Below the pieces are notes generated by a model. That model ran no database searches, had not been told where the DNA came from, and saw only the letters and a program-made list of their open reading frames with translations. Below are positions 50,190 through 59,763 of a stretch of 64,000 nt of DNA, one piece after another. Position numbers and translations under genes: made by a program. The stretch is from JAADEM01 sp965371855 (GTDB lineage Bacteria > Bacteroidota > Bacteroidia > Bacteroidales > Marinilabiliaceae), in the NCBI GenBank assembly GCA_965371855.1, contig CBDUZZ010000001.1, positions 58,853-122,852 on the forward strand, read 5' to 3'. Position 1 is the first letter of the stretch; the number at the start of each line of letters is the position of its first letter.

Positions 50190-51662
50190 TTAATGTGATT
50201 TTTTAAAAACATTTTCGATATCCTCATCAGGTTTTATTACATTATAATCTTTCCAGAACTCAGGGTCATAATCTTTAATTTTATCCGTGAGTATGTAATT
50301 TGATTTATAAAGTTCCGATGGTTTAAATTTTATCTTTCCTGCATCTTTAAAGTCACTCATCAACAATTCCGTAACAGCCGTAAACATAGTTTTATTTTTG
50401 TTTTTTTTATCATTTATATAAATCTTCAACTCCCCTATTAGTTTATTCAATACCCATCTATTTTCATATGGCCTGTAATTAATTGAATACCTGGCATAAT
50501 ACGGTTTAGCCTTTACTTTCCTTGATTCTTTACGAATCAAGTATTTTCTACTTTTATGAAGTGTATTTTTAGTCAGCTCAAACTCTGCACTAATCAATGC
50601 ATATGTTTCCGTATCAATACGCAAAACGCCTTTATACAACAAATCACCATTATCTGTAATGGGTTCAAACGTAACCAGATATACCATTCTGTCATATTCG
50701 TAATCTAACCCTTCCAGTTTATATTTGTATATTGGCTCTTCATCGTCAGCGGGGAAAAAATCCATATAACGGGCAATATCAATTCTGGAAAAATAGAAAG
50801 GACCACCCTCAATACGAAAATTTATGTCTCTCATTTTTTCAACATCCTGATATTTTCTTCCTTTTATAAACTTTACATGCTCAAGTTTAAACGGTTGGTC
50901 ATAAGGATATTTTATTATTTCCAATGCAGCTTCCGAAACATTTACAAACCGGTCGTTCTGCTTTACTGTTTCTCTGAAAAACGCAGTAAAAAGAGTCCTG
51001 TCTTCCAAATAATTTTCTTTTCGATACTTTTTGAACGATTCAACAATCTCATTTACATTTCTGTATTTAATAATAACCTCAGGTAACGACACTGACGTTT
51101 CTGATAATTTAACCGTAATTGCCAAATCACTTGAAATAATAGGAACGCCAGCTACTTTATATCCAAGGCACGAAAAAAATAATGTATCTCCAAAATAGTT
51201 AACAGGTGCACTAAATTCAAACTCACCCATATTGTTTGTAACTGTACCTATAGGGCGATTTATAAAACTGATATTAACCAATGAAACCGGTTGGTTATTG
51301 TAATCTATTACGCGCCCTCCCAGCCTAAAAAATCGTATCGGTTCTTTCTGTTTTTCCCTGATGATAACCTGATTGCCATTAAAAAGGATCTCAACACCTG
51401 AATTATAAAGCAGAATTTTTAATGCATCTAAAGGATCTTTATCAATAACATGAACGGATAAAAGTGAATCAACAGGTATACTATTTACATCATAGGCTAT
51501 TTTAATATCTGCCTTTGAACGAATGGTATCGATTAATTGTGGCAATGTAATATCATCATAATCCAATGATATTCTGCTATACTGCTGTTGTGAAAAAGCA
51601 TATACAGAAGAAATAAAGAGGATTAGAGTAAGAAAAATACTATTCAATAATGATTTGCCCAT
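50190..51662 (-). CDS. STN and carboxypeptidase-regulatory-like domain protein
   Basis: Started at ATG 51662 the protein has 490 residues and a signal peptide (SLLNSIFLTLILFISSVYAFSQ). Next come an STN (secretin/TonB short N-terminal) domain (about 28-105; ISLDYDDITLPQLIDTIRSKADIKIAYDV), a CarboxypepD_reg-like sandwich (about 112-195; LGGRVIDYNNQPVSLVNISFINRPIGTVTNNMGEFEF) and a region of about 290 residues without a plug or beta-barrel. In TonB-linked receptors the STN domain contacts FecR. The FecR and sigma genes lie just upstream, so this protein may replace the usual receptor in the signalling chain. Confidence 0.82.
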   Translation of the reverse strand: MGKSLLNSIFLTLILFISSVYAFSQQQYSRISLDYDDITLPQLIDTIRSKADIKIAYDVNSIPVDSLLSVHVIDKDPLDALKILLYNSGVEILFNGNQVIIREKQKEPIRFFRLGGRVIDYNNQPVSLVNISFINRPIGTVTNNMGEFEFSAPVNYFGDTLFFSCLGYKVAGVPIISSDLAITVKLSETSVSLPEVIIKYRNVNEIVESFKKYRKENYLEDRTLFTAFFRETVKQNDRFVNVSEAALEIIKYPYDQPFKLEHVKFIKGRKYQDVEKMRDINFRIEGGPFYFSRIDIARYMDFFPADDEEPIYKYKLEGLDYEYDRMVYLVTFEPITDNGDLLYKGVLRIDTETYALISAEFELTKNTLHKSRKYLIRKESRKVKAKPYYARYSINYRPYENRWVLNKLIGELKIYINDKKNKNKTMFTAVTELLMSDFKDAGKIKFKPSELYKSNYILTDKIKDYDPEFWKDYNVIKPDEDIENVFKKSH

Positions 51663-51696
51663 CAATATATTTTAGATTTCAAATTTACGACCTTAC

Positions 51697-51897
51697 TAAT
51701 TAGCCTCTGCAAGAAAACACATGAATATTCATAAACCGTCATTGCTAACAAAGTGAAGCCTGCCTGTAGCAGGCAGGCAATCTGTAATTCAAGAGATTGC
51801 CTGCCCGACTTTAATATCTTTTAATTGTGATCAGGCGGACTTTCCCATAAATCGGGATTCCTCCTCGCAATGAACGTACAAATATTTAGTTTTCTTG
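51697..51897. mobile_element. Degraded second copy of the MITE-like element
   Basis: Bases 51697-51718 match the left terminal repeat of the element at 49584 with two changes (CC for TG). The right end keeps only GTTTTCTTG (51889-51897). Between them are GTCATTGC and GCAATGA words, CCTGCCTGTAGCAGGCAGG (51763-51781) and TCCCATAAATCGGGA (51843-51857). The element lies between the fecR and STN genes of one putative operon. Confidence 0.65.
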
Positions 51898-51916
51898 ATG
51901 GCTCTCCTTATTCCTT

Positions 51917-52936
51917 CTACCTTATTACATACTTGTTTTTTTCATGTATATAGTGTAAATGGTAAGTATCACAAATAGTTTTTAAAACAAAATCAATAGA
52001 GTGTTTATCAAAATTAGCATCAATTCTTTTATCCCTTAAAAGAGAATCATTCTTAATTTCAATTTTTACCTTATAAATATTTTCAATTGTTGTAAAGGCC
52101 TCAGTCAATGGAGTATTAACAAACTTTATTTGTTTTGTTTTCCAGGCTATATAGTTAGCATCACTATTCGTAAACTTTGTTAATGTTCCCTCATTCCTGT
52201 TAAACAATGCCGTTTCGCCAATTTTTATTAAAACAGATTTATTCTCTGCTGTAACCTGCACTATTCCTGATTCAACCACAACAGAAGCCATGGAACTACC
52301 TTCATCTGCTTTTATATTAAAAGAAGTACCTAACACACAAATAACCATACCTTCAACATTAACAACGAAAGGATGTTCTTTATCTGAAGTAACATTAAAA
52401 AAAGCCTCCCCTTTCAATGAAACATTCCTCTCTTTTCCAACAAATGCGGAAGGATATTTAAAAACACTTCCTCCATTAACAGCTACATTTGTTCCATCAG
52501 GAAGTGTTACCTGCTGTATTTCTGATCCATCAGCTATCAGCGTTTTGATTTGTGATGCCCGGTTTTCCCATAAATAATATCCTAAACCAATACTAAAAAT
52601 TAAAATTACAGATGCAGCAACTCTCCAAATCAGGCTTAATCTTTTTAACTTCCTACCAGCTTCCCCATCAGTCAGACTTACCGCCAGATTTTTAGCACCT
52701 TTGTTATGTATTCTCGATTTTACTTTTTGCCATGCCATTTCAGAATTTATGTCATTTGCATTCATAGCGTCATTTATATTTTTCAACATATTATTAACCT
52801 CAAAATAGAAAGTACTATTTTCCTTATTTATATTTTTCCATAACTTTAACTCCTCTTCTTCAACCTCGCTACACTCTCCGCTTAAACACTTTACCAGCAG
52901 ACTCCAGATTCTTTCGTTCTTATTAATAATTTCCAT
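51917..52936 (-). CDS. FecR-family anti-sigma protein
   Basis: The 339-residue protein has a cytosolic N-terminal part (about 1-85), one membrane helix (about 91-109; WRVAASVILIFSIGLGYYLW) and the FecR periplasmic domain (IQQVTLPDGTNVAVNGGSVFKYPSAFVGKERNVSLKGEAFFNVTSDKEHPFVVNVEGMVICVLGTSFNIKADE, about 140-213), ending with a DUF4974 domain (IKFVNTPLTEAFTTIENIYKVKIEIKNDSLLRDKRIDANF). FecR proteins hold and activate ECF sigma factors in response to an outer membrane receptor. The sigma gene lies 170 bases upstream. The downstream STN protein replaces the usual SusC-like receptor. Confidence 0.94.
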   Translation of the reverse strand: MEIINKNERIWSLLVKCLSGECSEVEEEELKLWKNINKENSTFYFEVNNMLKNINDAMNANDINSEMAWQKVKSRIHNKGAKNLAVSLTDGEAGRKLKRLSLIWRVAASVILIFSIGLGYYLWENRASQIKTLIADGSEIQQVTLPDGTNVAVNGGSVFKYPSAFVGKERNVSLKGEAFFNVTSDKEHPFVVNVEGMVICVLGTSFNIKADEGSSMASVVVESGIVQVTAENKSVLIKIGETALFNRNEGTLTKFTNSDANYIAWKTKQIKFVNTPLTEAFTTIENIYKVKIEIKNDSLLRDKRIDANFDKHSIDFVLKTICDTYHLHYIHEKNKYVIR

Positions 52937-53106
52937 AATCTTATAGTGCTTAGCTGTTAGCCTTTAGCTGTTAGTGAATAAATATTTCTACATCCCATAC
53001 TAAATATTGTTTCAATTTTCAATCACACATCAATGCTCTAAAAACCCACCCCTAACCCCTCCAGGGAGGGGAATCAAATTACCAAATCAACACATTACCA
53101 AATCAC
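52937..53106. other. Gap between sigma and fecR with a GC-rich hairpin
   Basis: The gap holds CCCCTCC (53056-53062) and GGAGGGG (53065-53071), a seven-base hairpin with a two-base loop in a CCACCCCTAACCCCTCCAGG context, a common dispersed word in Bacteroidota. CTTAGCTGTTAGCCTTTAGC (about 52947) is another word repeat. No gene is visible. Confidence 0.5.
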
Positions 53107-53661
53107 CTACAACAACTGTCTTTTTAGAGGAAGCAACTTTTCACGCAAATATTTTAATGCCTTACCCATTTGCACCTCTACTGTTTTAGGTGAAATAGCC
53201 AATATATCGGCAATCTCTTTATATTTTAATCCTTCAAGCCGACTCATCTTAAATATCTTTTTTCTGCGAGGAGGTAATTCCTCTATAATTTTATTAATTT
53301 TTTCAATATTCTCCTTTTCAGGAAATTGCGGCCACTCCTCTACATTTGGTTCAATAGACTTTTCATAGTTTCTAATTACTCCCTGCCGCTTTAATTCATT
53401 ATGACAACGGTTTCTGACCGCAACAACCAAATAACCTCTCAAAGAACTAATATCTAATACAAATCTCTTTTCCCAAAATATAACAAACACATCCTGAACA
53501 ATACTTTCGGAACGATCCCTGTCATGCAAATAATTCATTGCAAAAAGGACCATAGAAGCATAATATTTTTTAAAGATACTTTCAAAGGCATTCTCATCAC
53601 CATTTCTTAGTCTCAATAATAAATCTATATCATTAGCTCTCTGTTCCGAATTAGATATCAT
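53107..53661 (-). CDS. ECF-type RNA polymerase sigma factor (FecR-linked)
   Basis: The 184-residue protein has region 2 (NAFESIFKKYYASMVLFAMNYLHDRDRSESIVQDVFVIFWEKR and LRGYLVVAVRNRCHNELKRQ, about 24-85) and region 4 (ELPPRRKKIFKMSRLEGLKYKEIADILAISPKTVEVQMGKALKYLREKL, about 125-177). The pattern matches the Bacteroidota group that works with FecR proteins and SusC-like receptors. The fecR gene follows. Targets probably include the STN gene downstream. Confidence 0.93.
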   Translation of the reverse strand: MISNSEQRANDIDLLLRLRNGDENAFESIFKKYYASMVLFAMNYLHDRDRSESIVQDVFVIFWEKRFVLDISSLRGYLVVAVRNRCHNELKRQGVIRNYEKSIEPNVEEWPQFPEKENIEKINKIIEELPPRRKKIFKMSRLEGLKYKEIADILAISPKTVEVQMGKALKYLREKLLPLKRQLL

Positions 53662-53718
53662 TAATTGATTTGTTTTATAAAGGACATTTCAATATGATCT
53701 TTCCCTTATTGGTGACTA

Positions 53719-55302
53719 TTATTTGTTTAAAAAAAATACGGTTACTAAAGCTGCATGGTCTGACGGAAACCCATAGGGATGATTATCAATAACATAACTC
53801 GTAACAGGTTTCAACATATCTCCTTTGTAAAAAATATAATCTATTCTATCCTGCAGAGTGTTTTTAAATACAGGCGACCATGTTTGTCCCAAATATTTCA
53901 CTTCATCAGGGTGCAACATCCGGTAAGTATCAACGTATCCCTGATCTTCCATAATTTTACTAACAGGAAATTCAATAACAAGATTGTAATAATTACTCTT
54001 ATTACGTTCAGTCCAGTCAAGATGAGAACCACTGTTAAAGTCACCGGCAACAACAAGCGTTCTATTGTTACTTTGCGAAAAAGATGACAGCTCACCCAGG
54101 ATAAACCGTATCTGACGGCCACGAGTTAAGATTTCCCTTTCAACAATAGAATCAGGAATTGCATTACCCGATTTAATATATGCACTTGTATTAGGCAGGT
54201 TATTTAACCATACAGGACAAAACAGCACATCACTATCTCCACCCAGGTCAATACTTACACAGCCAAAATTAAGAGGATAATAAATATCATAACTGTCAAC
54301 AATTGGGTATTTACTCAACACACTCAGATTTGCTGAACGATAAAAGTAATTGTACTCCAATGAATCAGCAATTTTTTCACCTGATCCGTAAGTCTCCTGT
54401 AGAAGAATAACATCTGCATCTGCATCGCGCATAATATCAACAATCCTTTGAATACCGACAGCTTTCCCCGGATGTTTGCCACCATGCCAGATATTCCATG
54501 TCATAACAGTAATTTTATCTTTCGGCTTTTCCTTTTTTGGCAACCTATCACCACTATGTGAAATAAATAAATTTTTCACCTCATCATCTTTCAGCGCTCT
54601 GGCCCATAATTTAAAACCATCAATAAAACCGTTAAATGTCTCCATTTGCAAATCCATAGCCAAAGGATCTGCTCCAATATAAAACTGATGACCAACGCAA
54701 CTCTTCCTCAGATTTGTTAAAGAATATACAGCTCTGTTTTTACCGTCAAAATATATTCGTGCTTCATTTTTATTTACATTTAAAGAAAAAACTATCTGAT
54801 GCCATCGGTTATCATTCAAATCCTGTAACTTATTTGTAGGATGATAACTCCAACGCGACTTTCCATCAGACAGTGTCCACACCCAGCTTCCATTCCCGGC
54901 AGTAGCTAACTCCCATCCAATAAAAGATGTTTCCAGTGCATTTTTCGAGCTGGCAATCACATAATGTTCATTATCTCCCGGAACTTTTTTAGCCCAAACC
55001 TCAACTGTAAACTCATCATAATCTGCCAAATTAATATCGCCGGAACATGTGATTATTATTGGATTTCGGCTACTGCTTGTTCCCGATAGGTTTAGGCAGG
55101 TGTCTTTTAATCCTTTCTCATATTCTGCAAGTTTATCTCCTTTAACAGTAATATCTGCCATACCGGTATTACCAATACTATTATTAAAATCAATATCGAT
55201 CATAGCCATACCGGCATTACCAATCACCTCTTTCTCACTGCATCCGGATAAAACAGCGACAATAAATAGAGGTAATAAATTATATCTGATTACATTCAAC
55301 AT
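53719..55302 (-). CDS. LamG-endonuclease/exonuclease/phosphatase lipoprotein
   Basis: The 527-residue protein has a lipoprotein signal (FIVAVLSGCSEKE). A concanavalin-like LamG domain (about 50-255; YDEFTVEVWAKKVPGDNEHYVIASS, RWHQIVFSLNVNKNEARIYFDGK, GFIDGFKLWARAL) is followed by a DNase I-like domain (about 265-527) with VMTWNIWHGGKHPGK, VILLQETYGSGE, VVAGDFNSGSHLDW and FPSDHAALVTVF, the metal and catalytic residues of the endonuclease/exonuclease/phosphatase superfamily. It may cleave a phosphodiester or phosphate ester at the cell surface; nucleic acid and lipid are both possible. It starts 27 bases after the hybrid kinase gene. Confidence 0.9.
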   Translation of the reverse strand: MLNVIRYNLLPLFIVAVLSGCSEKEVIGNAGMAMIDIDFNNSIGNTGMADITVKGDKLAEYEKGLKDTCLNLSGTSSSRNPIIITCSGDINLADYDEFTVEVWAKKVPGDNEHYVIASSKNALETSFIGWELATAGNGSWVWTLSDGKSRWSYHPTNKLQDLNDNRWHQIVFSLNVNKNEARIYFDGKNRAVYSLTNLRKSCVGHQFYIGADPLAMDLQMETFNGFIDGFKLWARALKDDEVKNLFISHSGDRLPKKEKPKDKITVMTWNIWHGGKHPGKAVGIQRIVDIMRDADADVILLQETYGSGEKIADSLEYNYFYRSANLSVLSKYPIVDSYDIYYPLNFGCVSIDLGGDSDVLFCPVWLNNLPNTSAYIKSGNAIPDSIVEREILTRGRQIRFILGELSSFSQSNNRTLVVAGDFNSGSHLDWTERNKSNYYNLVIEFPVSKIMEDQGYVDTYRMLHPDEVKYLGQTWSPVFKNTLQDRIDYIFYKGDMLKPVTSYVIDNHPYGFPSDHAALVTVFFLNK

Positions 55303-55329
55303 TATATTCTACATTATTTTATTAACAAC

Positions 55330-58300
55330 TCATTTGACATTCAGATGTTTGTTATTCTCCAGTTCTTTCAGCAATATGGATAATTCTCTAAACGTTTCTT
55401 TCAATAATTGTCTAAAAGAAGATTTTTCTTTTAGAAATGCACTTTCCAATTCAATGGCAAGAGGATATAGTTTAACTGAGGCAATTGTACCGGTTATTCC
55501 TTTGAAAGAGTGTAACATTCGGACAATCAGTTCCTCATCATTGCTTTCAATAGCCTTCTCTAAATCATTGATAAAATTAATATAATCATAATTAAATCGC
55601 TCCAATAGACGCTTGAAGAAATCCCATTTATTGGCAAACCTCTTAATACCCTCTTCAACATTAATCCCTTTAATTATTATTTTATCATTTATGTCTTCCA
55701 TTTTTTCTTCAGTAATTTGCCTTGAAGATAAAGTAGATTTGATATTTCTTTTCTGCATCACCCACTTTGCAACTTTCCGGTATAACTCATCAGGTTGGAT
55801 AGGTTTAGATATCATATCAACCATCCCGGCATTAAGATATTTTTGACGTGCATCGCCAACGGTATCAGCAGTCATGGCAACTATAGGCAATCCTTTTGTT
55901 TCCGGAAGTTCCCTGATAAGCATTGCTGCTTTATAACCATCCATAACGGGCATTTGAATATCCATTAAAACCAAATCTAATGATTTTAACATATTGAGAT
56001 CTTTAAGTTTATCAACGGCAATTTTTCCATTTGCAGCTACTTCGACCGAAACACCGGCCAAACCGAGCATTTCAACACCAATCAGCTGATTTGCCTCATT
56101 ATCCTCTACCAACATTACCTTTACACCTTTAATTGATTTAAGTTCATCAAGAAAATGTGATATAGACTGCTTGTACAAAGTCGATTTTGTTCCCTCTTTA
56201 CCGAAAATTAACATTATAGTATCATAAAGAGAAGAATAATTAAACGGTTTATTCAATGACCAAACAACACTTTTATTAACTAAAGATTCATACCTTTTGC
56301 TTTCATAAAAGGCTGAGGATGTTAAAATAACCGGTATTTTTTTCTTCCGGCCAACATTTACAATATTTACAATATCATCTTCTGCTTTTTCATCTTCAAT
56401 TGGCCAGTCGATAATAACAAATGCATACTTCTTATTTGCTGTTGCAGTAGCAAGTTTGTTTTTTAACTCCTGTGCCATTTCAGCAGTATCATGTAAAAAT
56501 CCAAATTTATCAAGCATCTCAATAAGAGTCTTTTTTGTTTCAGAATTAAACAATCCTATTAAAGCACGATGACTCAAAATTTCTTTAGGCATGATAAGTT
56601 GCATACTTTTTTGTTGTGACTGAACCTGAAATGGCAAAATAAATTTAAAGGAACTACCTATTCCATAAGCACTTTCTACCCATATTCTGCCATTCATTAA
56701 ATCAACCAACCTCTTACATATAGCCAATCCTAAACCGGTACCACCAAATTTTCTTGTCGTTGAAATATCAGCCTGAGTAAATGACTCAAAAAGAGCCTTT
56801 TGTTGCTCAGGTTTAATACCAATTCCGGTATCCTTAATCTCAAATAATAATTCAATTAAATCACCAGTTCTATTATTAACATTAACTGATACAACTACAT
56901 ATCCCTCATCAGTGAACTTAACAGCATTATTAACCAGGTTTATTAATATCTGCCCTATACGCAATGGGTCGCCAATAACATTTAACGGCACATCAGGATG
57001 AATGTTGTAAACAAACTCAATCCCCTTTTTGAACGCCCTGTATGATACCATATCTGTCATGTCAGAAAAAACTTTCTCCAAATCAAAAGGTATCTTTTCT
57101 ATTGCCAGTTTTCCTGCTTCAATCTTTGAAAAATCCAGAATATCATTAATAATACCCAATAGAGATTTTGATCCTGACTTTATTCTTTTGAGATATTCTA
57201 TATTAGTATCATCTCTGCTTTTCTCTATTGCCAGATGTGTCCATCCCAATATTGCATTCATCGGTGTGCGTATTTCGTGACTCATACGTGCCAGAAAATC
57301 ACTTTTCATTCTGGTAGCTGACTCAGCCGACTCTTTTGCTTCTTTCAGAATAGCAGCGTCCATCTCTTTTGCTATAATTATACCTAGAGTAACCGCATAG
57401 GCTTTAAAAATGGCTTTATGTGAATCTATCCACTCCATTTTTTTGTCAGACATACCAAAACCAATAAAGCCCCAAAATTCATTCCCGGTAAAAACAGGTA
57501 CCAACAACATACTTTCAAGCTCTAACCAATAAAATAGCTGTTGCTCTTCTTTCTCAAAATCACTTTTATTACCACTTATCAGGTTTTTATCTCTTAAAGA
57601 AAAATACCATCTTGAAGATATCTTTTCATAGTTTATCATTTGAAGATCATCACGCTTTACCTGTTCAATAGAGTTTTTTAACCATTCAAACAGATGTGAT
57701 GTATATCGAACCTGATTATCTTCCGAATCTTCATTTTTAAATATAAAAGCACTGTCAACCATTGCACTATATCCTACAATGCGCAATGACTTACTTATGG
57801 ATTCAAGAGTATCCTTACCAATAAGTAGTTCCCTAACAGCATCAGCAACTCCTTGTAAAAAACTATCACGCACCATTACTTCAGAAATTGCATTCATTTG
57901 TTCAGTTACGTCAATAATAACACCCTGAAGCATAATGCCGCTTGAACCGGTTTTATTTATAGCCATCCCTTTTTCATGTAACCACTTAACGTTACCCATG
58001 GCATCCTCAATACGGTACTCTACTTCAAAAGATTGATTTCTGCCAATTGCATTTTTTATCGTTTCTATAACGTTTGCTCTGTCTTCAGGAATTATTAAAT
58101 TTGTATATGTTTGAACACCATCGATAAAATTCACCCTGCTAAAGCCTGTTATTTTTTCAAATCCACTACTCAAAAATATCATTGTGCGGCCATCATCATA
58201 CAAACAGTTATAAACAATACCAGGAACATTTGAAACAATATTTCTATAGTTCTCCCTGCTTTTCTCCAGTTCCTTCAATGCACTCTTTAAATCAGTAATA

Positions 58301-59643
58301 TCAGTTGACATTCCGCATACCCCAACTGTTTTTCCCATCTTATCATGAACAGGGAATTTATTCGAAAGGTAGTACTTCATATTTTCACCTGTACTAAACT
58401 CTTCTTCTGAGATTAAAGGCTTGTTATGTTGAATAACTTTCATATCTGTCTCCCTCCATTTATCAACCATCTCTTTTGGAAAAAACTCATAATCATAATG
58501 ACCAATAACCTCAACGTCTTCATCAATTTTCATCTGCTTACGCCAATTCTGATTCACCAAAGAGTATTTTCCTTCCAGCATTTTCACATAAATCAATGAT
58601 ATGCTATTGCTAATTATATCATCAAGTAACCTGCGATTTTCTTCAACCTCTTCTTCAATCTTTTCACGTCTTTTTTCATCTATCACAATTTTTCTGAAAA
58701 AGAAAATGAATATCGCACCTCCTCCAAAAATTGACATTATAACTATTATTACCAAAAAGCGTAAACTTATAGTACTCCAGTACAATTGTTGAGATGCCTG
58801 CACCTGTGATGCATGCCATGCTACATCCTGCATTTTCTTTCCGCTTTTTCTTAAATCGGAAACAACAACCATCATATTCTGAACAAGCTGAATATACCTC
58901 ATCAAAGCCTGTTCGTACTCACGTAAACCTTTTCTCAAAAGAACAACCTTACGATTCAATTCTTTTGAAGCAACTGATCGTTCGAGAACATACGTATATG
59001 CATACATACGGTCAAAACTAAAAGATAAGCTATCCAATAGCGGTTTAAAGTTTTTCTCTAATCCAACTCTTTTAACTTCATACCTAACCTTTAAAATATT
59101 TGAATGAATATTATTCAAATCATTTAATACAATAATAGGTTCTCGCGGATAAGTTCTGGTCCAACTATCAACGGTTAGCTGTGAACTATTCTTCACATTA
59201 TCAACAGCATAAGAAAAACTATCCAGCTCAGTTTCCAGATTTTTTTTAGTCGAAATTAACTCAATATAAATTTTATAATTCTTATTAAAATCAGCAGCAT
59301 ACTCAATCATAGGATCTAATAACTCAACAGTTTTAGCGTGAAGTTTTTTTTGATTAATTTCCATTAAAATATTGTTCATTTTATTTGTCAGGGAATCGAT
59401 ATAAGAAGTTAAGCTTGTATCCTCATTCATAACAAGATTTTTTTCACTTAACCTCACCTTATAAATAACATCCAGAAGTTCGCTAACCGCATTAGTACTT
59501 AAATTAATCTTATTTAAATGATTAATTCCTCTAATTCCCAGAAAAGAAACTATTGATAAAAGAACCAGAAGAATAGAGAAACCAACAATAATTTTTCTTT
59601 GAATTGCACTTTTTAACTGTTTTCTTATCAGACTATTAATCAT
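55330..59643 (-). CDS. Hybrid sensor histidine kinase with two receivers and Hpt
   Basis: The 1437-residue protein has a membrane helix (about 17-36), a helical periplasmic sensor (about 38-290), a second helix (about 294-316), two PAS domains (about 335-455 and 463-582), a GAF-like domain (about 595-760), HisKA with MSHEIRTPMNAILGW (His789), an ATPase domain with INLVNNAVKF, DTGIGI and GGTGLGLAI, a degenerate receiver (about 1024-1148, Asp1079), a full receiver (about 1174-1295; LVLMDIQMPVMDG, Asp1228) and a C-terminal Hpt (about 1320-1430; LHSFKGITG, His1378). It would pass phosphate from His789 to Asp1228 and His1378. The LamG-phosphatase gene follows. No separate response regulator is nearby. 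Confidence 0.95.
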   Translation of the reverse strand: MINSLIRKQLKSAIQRKIIVGFSILLVLLSIVSFLGIRGINHLNKINLSTNAVSELLDVIYKVRLSEKNLVMNEDTSLTSYIDSLTNKMNNILMEINQKKLHAKTVELLDPMIEYAADFNKNYKIYIELISTKKNLETELDSFSYAVDNVKNSSQLTVDSWTRTYPREPIIVLNDLNNIHSNILKVRYEVKRVGLEKNFKPLLDSLSFSFDRMYAYTYVLERSVASKELNRKVVLLRKGLREYEQALMRYIQLVQNMMVVVSDLRKSGKKMQDVAWHASQVQASQQLYWSTISLRFLVIIVIMSIFGGGAIFIFFFRKIVIDEKRREKIEEEVEENRRLLDDIISNSISLIYVKMLEGKYSLVNQNWRKQMKIDEDVEVIGHYDYEFFPKEMVDKWRETDMKVIQHNKPLISEEEFSTGENMKYYLSNKFPVHDKMGKTVGVCGMSTDITDLKSALKELEKSRENYRNIVSNVPGIVYNCLYDDGRTMIFLSSGFEKITGFSRVNFIDGVQTYTNLIIPEDRANVIETIKNAIGRNQSFEVEYRIEDAMGNVKWLHEKGMAINKTGSSGIMLQGVIIDVTEQMNAISEVMVRDSFLQGVADAVRELLIGKDTLESISKSLRIVGYSAMVDSAFIFKNEDSEDNQVRYTSHLFEWLKNSIEQVKRDDLQMINYEKISSRWYFSLRDKNLISGNKSDFEKEEQQLFYWLELESMLLVPVFTGNEFWGFIGFGMSDKKMEWIDSHKAIFKAYAVTLGIIIAKEMDAAILKEAKESAESATRMKSDFLARMSHEIRTPMNAILGWTHLAIEKSRDDTNIEYLKRIKSGSKSLLGIINDILDFSKIEAGKLAIEKIPFDLEKVFSDMTDMVSYRAFKKGIEFVYNIHPDVPLNVIGDPLRIGQILINLVNNAVKFTDEGYVVVSVNVNNRTGDLIELLFEIKDTGIGIKPEQQKALFESFTQADISTTRKFGGTGLGLAICKRLVDLMNGRIWVESAYGIGSSFKFILPFQVQSQQKSMQLIMPKEILSHRALIGLFNSETKKTLIEMLDKFGFLHDTAEMAQELKNKLATATANKKYAFVIIDWPIEDEKAEDDIVNIVNVGRKKKIPVILTSSAFYESKRYESLVNKSVVWSLNKPFNYSSLYDTIMLIFGKEGTKSTLYKQSISHFLDELKSIKGVKVMLVEDNEANQLIGVEMLGLAGVSVEVAANGKIAVDKLKDLNMLKSLDLVLMDIQMPVMDGYKAAMLIRELPETKGLPIVAMTADTVGDARQKYLNAGMVDMISKPIQPDELYRKVAKWVMQKRNIKSTLSSRQITEEKMEDINDKIIIKGINVEEGIKRFANKWDFFKRLLERFNYDYINFINDLEKAIESNDEELIVRMLHSFKGITGTIASVKLYPLAIELESAFLKEKSSFRQLLKETFRELSILLKELENNKHLNVK

Positions 59644-59763
59644 GATATAAACCTATTTTTTTCGCACATAATTACAAATATTAACAGCTTTAATGAAAAA
59701 GCATTACTTTTATCTGAGCATAAATTTTGCAGTAACTTAACAATAAAGATAATAAATTCAAAA

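Noticed and set aside
55049..55585. Plus-strand frame of 178 codons across the kinase-phosphatase junction
   Set aside because: It lies antisense to two well-supported genes and has no family pattern.
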